Source: Paulinella micropora | Lineage: Eukaryota > Cercozoa > Imbricatea > Euglyphida | NCBI GenBank assembly: GCA_009731375.1 | Contig: BJOX01000173.1 | Location: 275,365 to 302,360, forward strand | Direction of reading: 5' to 3' | DNA: 26,996 bases | In this document: positions 26,117 to 26,996 of the stretch, piece after piece | How positions within the stretch are numbered: position 1 is the first letter of the stretch | Layout: each line of letters starts with the position of its first letter | Program-made: the position numbers and the translations under genes | The notes under the pieces: generated by a model | What the model saw: only the letters and a program-made list of their open reading frames with translations | The model's database searches: none | What the model was told of the DNA's origin: nothing

Positions 26117-26797
26117 TGCTGGGTAGGGAAGGTAACGGAGGTGGACTACACACACACACACACACACACACATACGCATGCACGCTGCTGTGCAGGGGAG
26201 ATGACAGAGGCTGACTGGGCGTGGCTGCGCAGTCTGCCCTACTACCTGCGCTTTCCTGAACACAACCTGGTGGCCGGTATCCAGCCATTTTTCCTCCGAC
26301 CTAACCTACCTACCTACCTACCGATCTCAGTGTGTTCTCCTTGCAGTGCACGCAGGCCTGGTGGCGGGGGTGGCGCTGGAGAATCAGGAAAACAGCACAA
26401 TGGTCAACCTACGCGATGTCAAACCAGGTGGGACAAGATACGTATGTATGTATGTATGTATGTATGTATATTAGATCTCTACAGCTATTGGCAGCCACGC
26501 TGTCGAGATCTAACATACATACATACATACATACATACATACATACATACATACATACATACACACATACATACATACATGCATGCATCATACATACATA
26601 CATACATACAGCTAATTATGCATCCAGCTATCCAACCAGCCAACCAGCCATCCAAGCATCCAACCATCCATCCTACCTTCTATGTATATGTATATGTATG
26701 TTATTTCCACATTTATATCTAATATTGACCCGTAAGCCTGCGTGCCTTGCTTTCTTTGCAAATCCAGATGGCAGAGCCACCCAAGACGAACATAGCG
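20226..26797 (+). CDS. ApaH-like phosphatase (ALPH, Ppn2-like) gene, multi-exon, 3' end outside window
   Basis: This is a calcineurin-type metallophosphoesterase in at least six or seven small exons. Conserved blocks occur in family order: GDIHGC (metal ligands, 22564-22581), GDFIAKGP (23342-23365), GNHE (25638-25649) and VHAG (26276 joined to 26347-26357). KGP in the second block is typical of ApaH/ALPH rather than PPP phosphatases. ALPH relatives include fungal vacuolar endopolyphosphatase Ppn2 and trypanosome mRNA decapping enzyme; which substrate applies here is unknown. A proposed first exon encodes a hydrophobic N-terminal anchor, as in Ppn2, so the enzyme may face the vacuole or secretory lumen. 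Exons: 20226-20351 (tentative), 22546-22617, 23309-23374, 25584-~25668, ~25911-25999, 26196-26276, 26347-26427 and 26768-~26797. The C-terminal GHD-type block must lie beyond the window. Introns hold microsatellites and SINEs. Confidence 0.85.
20420..21238 (-). repeat. CATA array in intron 1
   Basis: About 0.8 kb of CATA with occasional CATG, CGTA and AACATA interruptions. CATA is the reverse complement of the TATG repeats further down the same intron, so the two can pair. The short unique interval 21239-21458 separates this block from a second CATA block. Confidence 0.9.
21459..22440. repeat. Head-to-head CATA/TATG inverted repeat in intron 1
   Basis: CATA repeats (21459-21589) switch without a spacer to ATGT repeats (21590 to about 22195). 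The centre reads ACATACATATGTATGT. GTGTAT/GTGCAT hexamers follow to 22440. GTAG blocks at 21770-21798 and GAAT at 21825-21837 are local variants. The whole is a long, nearly spacer-free palindrome capable of a cruciform in DNA or a hairpin in RNA. Confidence 0.9.
22496..22545. repeat. Hairpin abutting the GDIHG exon acceptor
   Basis: GTATGTGTATGT is followed at once by ACACATACACATACAC and ends at the TCTAG acceptor. The CACATA repeats here can also pair with the long GTGTAT tract at 22230-22440. There is no ordinary polypyrimidine tract before this acceptor. Confidence 0.7.
22546..22617 (+). CDS. ALPH gene exon with GDIHGC motif
   Basis: Acceptor TCTAG, donor GAG|GTGAGT, 72 bp, phase 0 at both ends. 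It encodes [17 protein letters not shown] and seven more residues, the first metal-binding block of the phosphoesterase fold. Confidence 0.88.
22655..22865 (+). repeat. TATC/CATC microsatellite in intron 2
   Basis: About 210 bp of TATC with a small CATC cluster in the middle. Confidence 0.95.
22866..23290. other. Unassigned complex sequence in intron 2
   Basis: About 0.4 kb of GC-balanced, non-repetitive sequence between the TATC array and the next exon. It has no long frame. Its composition differs from the surrounding microsatellites and it may be a dispersed element fragment. I do not recognise it. Confidence 0.4.
23309..23374 (+). CDS. ALPH gene exon with GDFIAKGP motif
   Basis: Acceptor GGCAG, donor GAG|GTACCT, 66 bp, phase 0 at both ends. 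It encodes [18 protein letters not shown] plus four residues. This is the second metal-binding block; the lysine in KGP is diagnostic for ApaH/ALPH-type enzymes. Confidence 0.9.
23375..23939 (+). repeat. CTAC/ATCT, TTC/TCC and ATT microsatellites in intron 3
   Basis: In order: CTAC/ATCT repeats to about 23532; TTC and TCC trinucleotides at about 23565-23894; ATT repeats to 23939. The intron's 5' splice site itself begins the CTAC repeat. Confidence 0.92.
23940..24211 (+). mobile_element. tRNA-derived SINE, copy 1
   Basis: The head (23941-24015, 75 nt) is tRNA-like. Box A is TAGCCCAGTGG (23951-23961) and box B is AGTTCGATTCC (23991-24001). A 7-nt acceptor stem, GACACCG/CGGTGCC, pairs at six positions, and an encoded ACCA end follows. 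A body of ~195 bp follows, with a 35-37 bp tandem duplication (CCAGTATTTTCATTGAACAT at 24012 and again at 24049). The tail is an ATT microsatellite. Pol III transcription and LINE-driven mobility are inferred from these features. Confidence 0.78.
24313..24389 (+). mobile_element. tRNA-derived SINE, copy 2 (cut by gap)
   Basis: The tRNA-like head at 24314-24388 matches copy 1 with about two differences (GAGCACT in place of GGGCCCT). Box A, box B and the ACCA end are preserved. It follows an ATT tract, as copy 1 does. The body is lost in the N run that begins at 24390. Confidence 0.8.
24390..25134. other. 745-bp run of N (assembly gap)
   Basis: Unknown sequence inside intron 3. It hides the body of SINE copy 2. 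Confidence 0.99.
25135..25423 (+). repeat. Element-like fragment with an ATT tail
   Basis: About 170 bp of complex sequence (25135-25302) runs directly into an ATT array (25303-25423). This resembles a SINE body followed by its ATT tail. It does not obviously match the visible body of copy 1, so it may belong to another family or a different part of one. Confidence 0.45.
25584..25668 (+). CDS. ALPH gene exon with GNHE motif (3' boundary uncertain)
   Basis: Acceptor GTCCAG, phase 0. It encodes [18 protein letters not shown], then [13 protein letters not shown] is the third metal-binding block. A CCCCG|GTTCAT donor at 25668/25669 is the best visible, but it leaves phase 1, which does not match the best acceptor downstream. 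A poly-C tract and 10-N gap directly follow, so the true end may be missing. Confidence 0.8.
25689..25890 (+). repeat. 10-N gap followed by TTC and ACT trinucleotide arrays
   Basis: N at 25689-25698, TTC repeats to about 25770, then ACT repeats with ATT variants to about 25890. All lie inside an intron of the phosphatase gene. Confidence 0.92.
25911..25999 (+). CDS. ALPH gene, linker exon (5' boundary uncertain)
   Basis: The strong acceptor TTTGTTGCAG ends at 25910, and the donor GCAG|GTGCAG follows 25999. In the frame that fits the next exon it encodes [20 protein letters not shown] and nine more residues. The phase needs two bases from the previous exon, which the visible donor does not give. 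A second acceptor, GCTGCAG, ending at 25939, would fit a phase-1 donor. The region between GNHE and the [10 protein letters not shown] block is variable in this family, so homology cannot decide. Confidence 0.55.
26008..26172 (+). repeat. CA and CT microsatellites in a short intron
   Basis: CA, CT, CA, a short unique piece (about 26117-26149) and CA again fill most of the intron 26000-26195. Confidence 0.9.
26196..26276 (+). CDS. ALPH gene exon with [10 protein letters not shown] block
   Basis: Acceptor GTGCAG, donor GCCG|GTATCC, 81 bp, entered and left in phase 1. It encodes [20 protein letters not shown] followed by EHNLVA. The D..WLRSLP..LR.PEHN pattern directly precedes the HAG metal-ligand block in ApaH-like enzymes. 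Confidence 0.85.
26347..26427 (+). CDS. ALPH gene exon with VHAGL motif
   Basis: Acceptor TTGCAG, donor CCAG|GTGGGA, 81 bp, phase 1 at both ends. With the G of the previous exon it encodes [15 protein letters not shown], then [15 protein letters not shown] is the fourth conserved block and its histidine is a metal ligand. Confidence 0.87.
26440..26612. repeat. Hairpin-forming insert in an intron, flanked by TATG and CATA
   Basis: TATG repeats (about 26441-26469) are followed by TTAGATCTCTACAGC, a 13-nt loop, GCTGTCGAGATCTAA, then CATA repeats (about 26515-26608). The 15-nt arms pair with one mismatch and the flanking repeats extend the stem. It lies in the intron 26428-26767. Confidence 0.85.
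26768..26797 (+). CDS. ALPH gene, last visible exon (partial)
   Basis: Acceptor ATCCAG, entered in phase 1. It encodes [10 protein letters not shown] and then either reads on as VPWFSS to a TAA at 26827-26829, or is spliced at AGC|GTACCT, the same donor hexamer used at 23375. Family members continue for many residues with a GHD block, so splicing to an exon beyond the window is more likely. Confidence 0.6.
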
Positions 26798-26837
26798 TAC
26801 CTTGGTTCTCCTCCTTTTCCTGTTATGACTAAATCCT

Positions 26838-26996
26838 CTTCTTCTAATCCTTCTCCTCCTCCTCCTGTATGTATGTACGTTTTTGTGTGTGCATGTATAT
26901 ATGTATGTAAGTATGTACGTACGGATGTTGGCATGGTACATGTGCGTGTGTGTGCTTTTTTTTTTTTTTTTTTTTTGGGGGGGGGGGGGGGGGGGT
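26838..26996. repeat. TCC/TATG repeats and homopolymer contig end
   Basis: TCC trinucleotides, a short TATG-like stretch, then about 21 T and 24 G to the window end. The T/G homopolymers look like a read or contig edge. No gene is seen. Confidence 0.75.

Overview
The window is eukaryotic nuclear DNA. It has GT-AG introns, a complete LTR retrotransposon, tRNA-derived SINE copies, and long simple-sequence arrays that fill about half of it. It comes from a draft assembly, with runs of N at 13845-13854, 24390-25134 and 25689-25698 and homopolymer runs at both ends. I cannot name the species. The host gene belongs to the ApaH-like phosphatase (ALPH) family, known from many protists, algae, fungi and some invertebrates. 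Together with small exons separated by microsatellite-rich introns, this suggests a repeat-rich alga, protist or invertebrate rather than a vertebrate or land plant. That is inference only.

Layout. 1-600: AT-rich, with a diffuse CATA/CATG repeat. 604-1545 and 12164-12900: one array of ~0.4-0.5 kb tandem repeats, split by the retrotransposon. 1546-12163: a 10.6 kb Ty3/gypsy-type element with 237-bp LTRs, a TTTTT target-site duplication, a 0.79 kb leader, an 898-residue Gag, a ~1930-residue Pol (protease, RT, RNase H, integrase, C-terminal extension) and a 0.85 kb 3' leader with a polypurine tract. 13000-18430: pyrimidine tracts, GT and GTGA repeats, an assembly gap, then a 4.3 kb ATGT/ATGC/CTGT array with higher-order structure. 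18430-20200: AT-rich, non-coding, with 10-bp repeats and perfect palindromes. 20226 to the window end: a plus-strand, multi-exon, ALPH/Ppn2-like metallophosphatase gene. Its introns hold inverted CATA/TATG arrays, TATC, TTC and ATT arrays, and two tRNA-headed SINE copies.

The most interesting object is the retrotransposon. gag and pol are in the same frame, separated by one UGA followed by C, with a strong potential hairpin about 30 nt downstream, which points to stop-codon readthrough. Gag carries a CCCH-like finger and an RGG-rich tail instead of a CCHC knuckle. The best protease active-site candidate reads D-T-M rather than D-T/S-G. There is a ~370-residue spacer before RT and a ~280-residue unassigned domain after the integrase GPY motif. 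Both long frames are intact although the LTRs differ at 9 of 237 positions.

The second interesting object is the phosphatase gene. At least two of its introns contain long head-to-head complementary tetranucleotide tracts that should fold into hairpins in the pre-mRNA.
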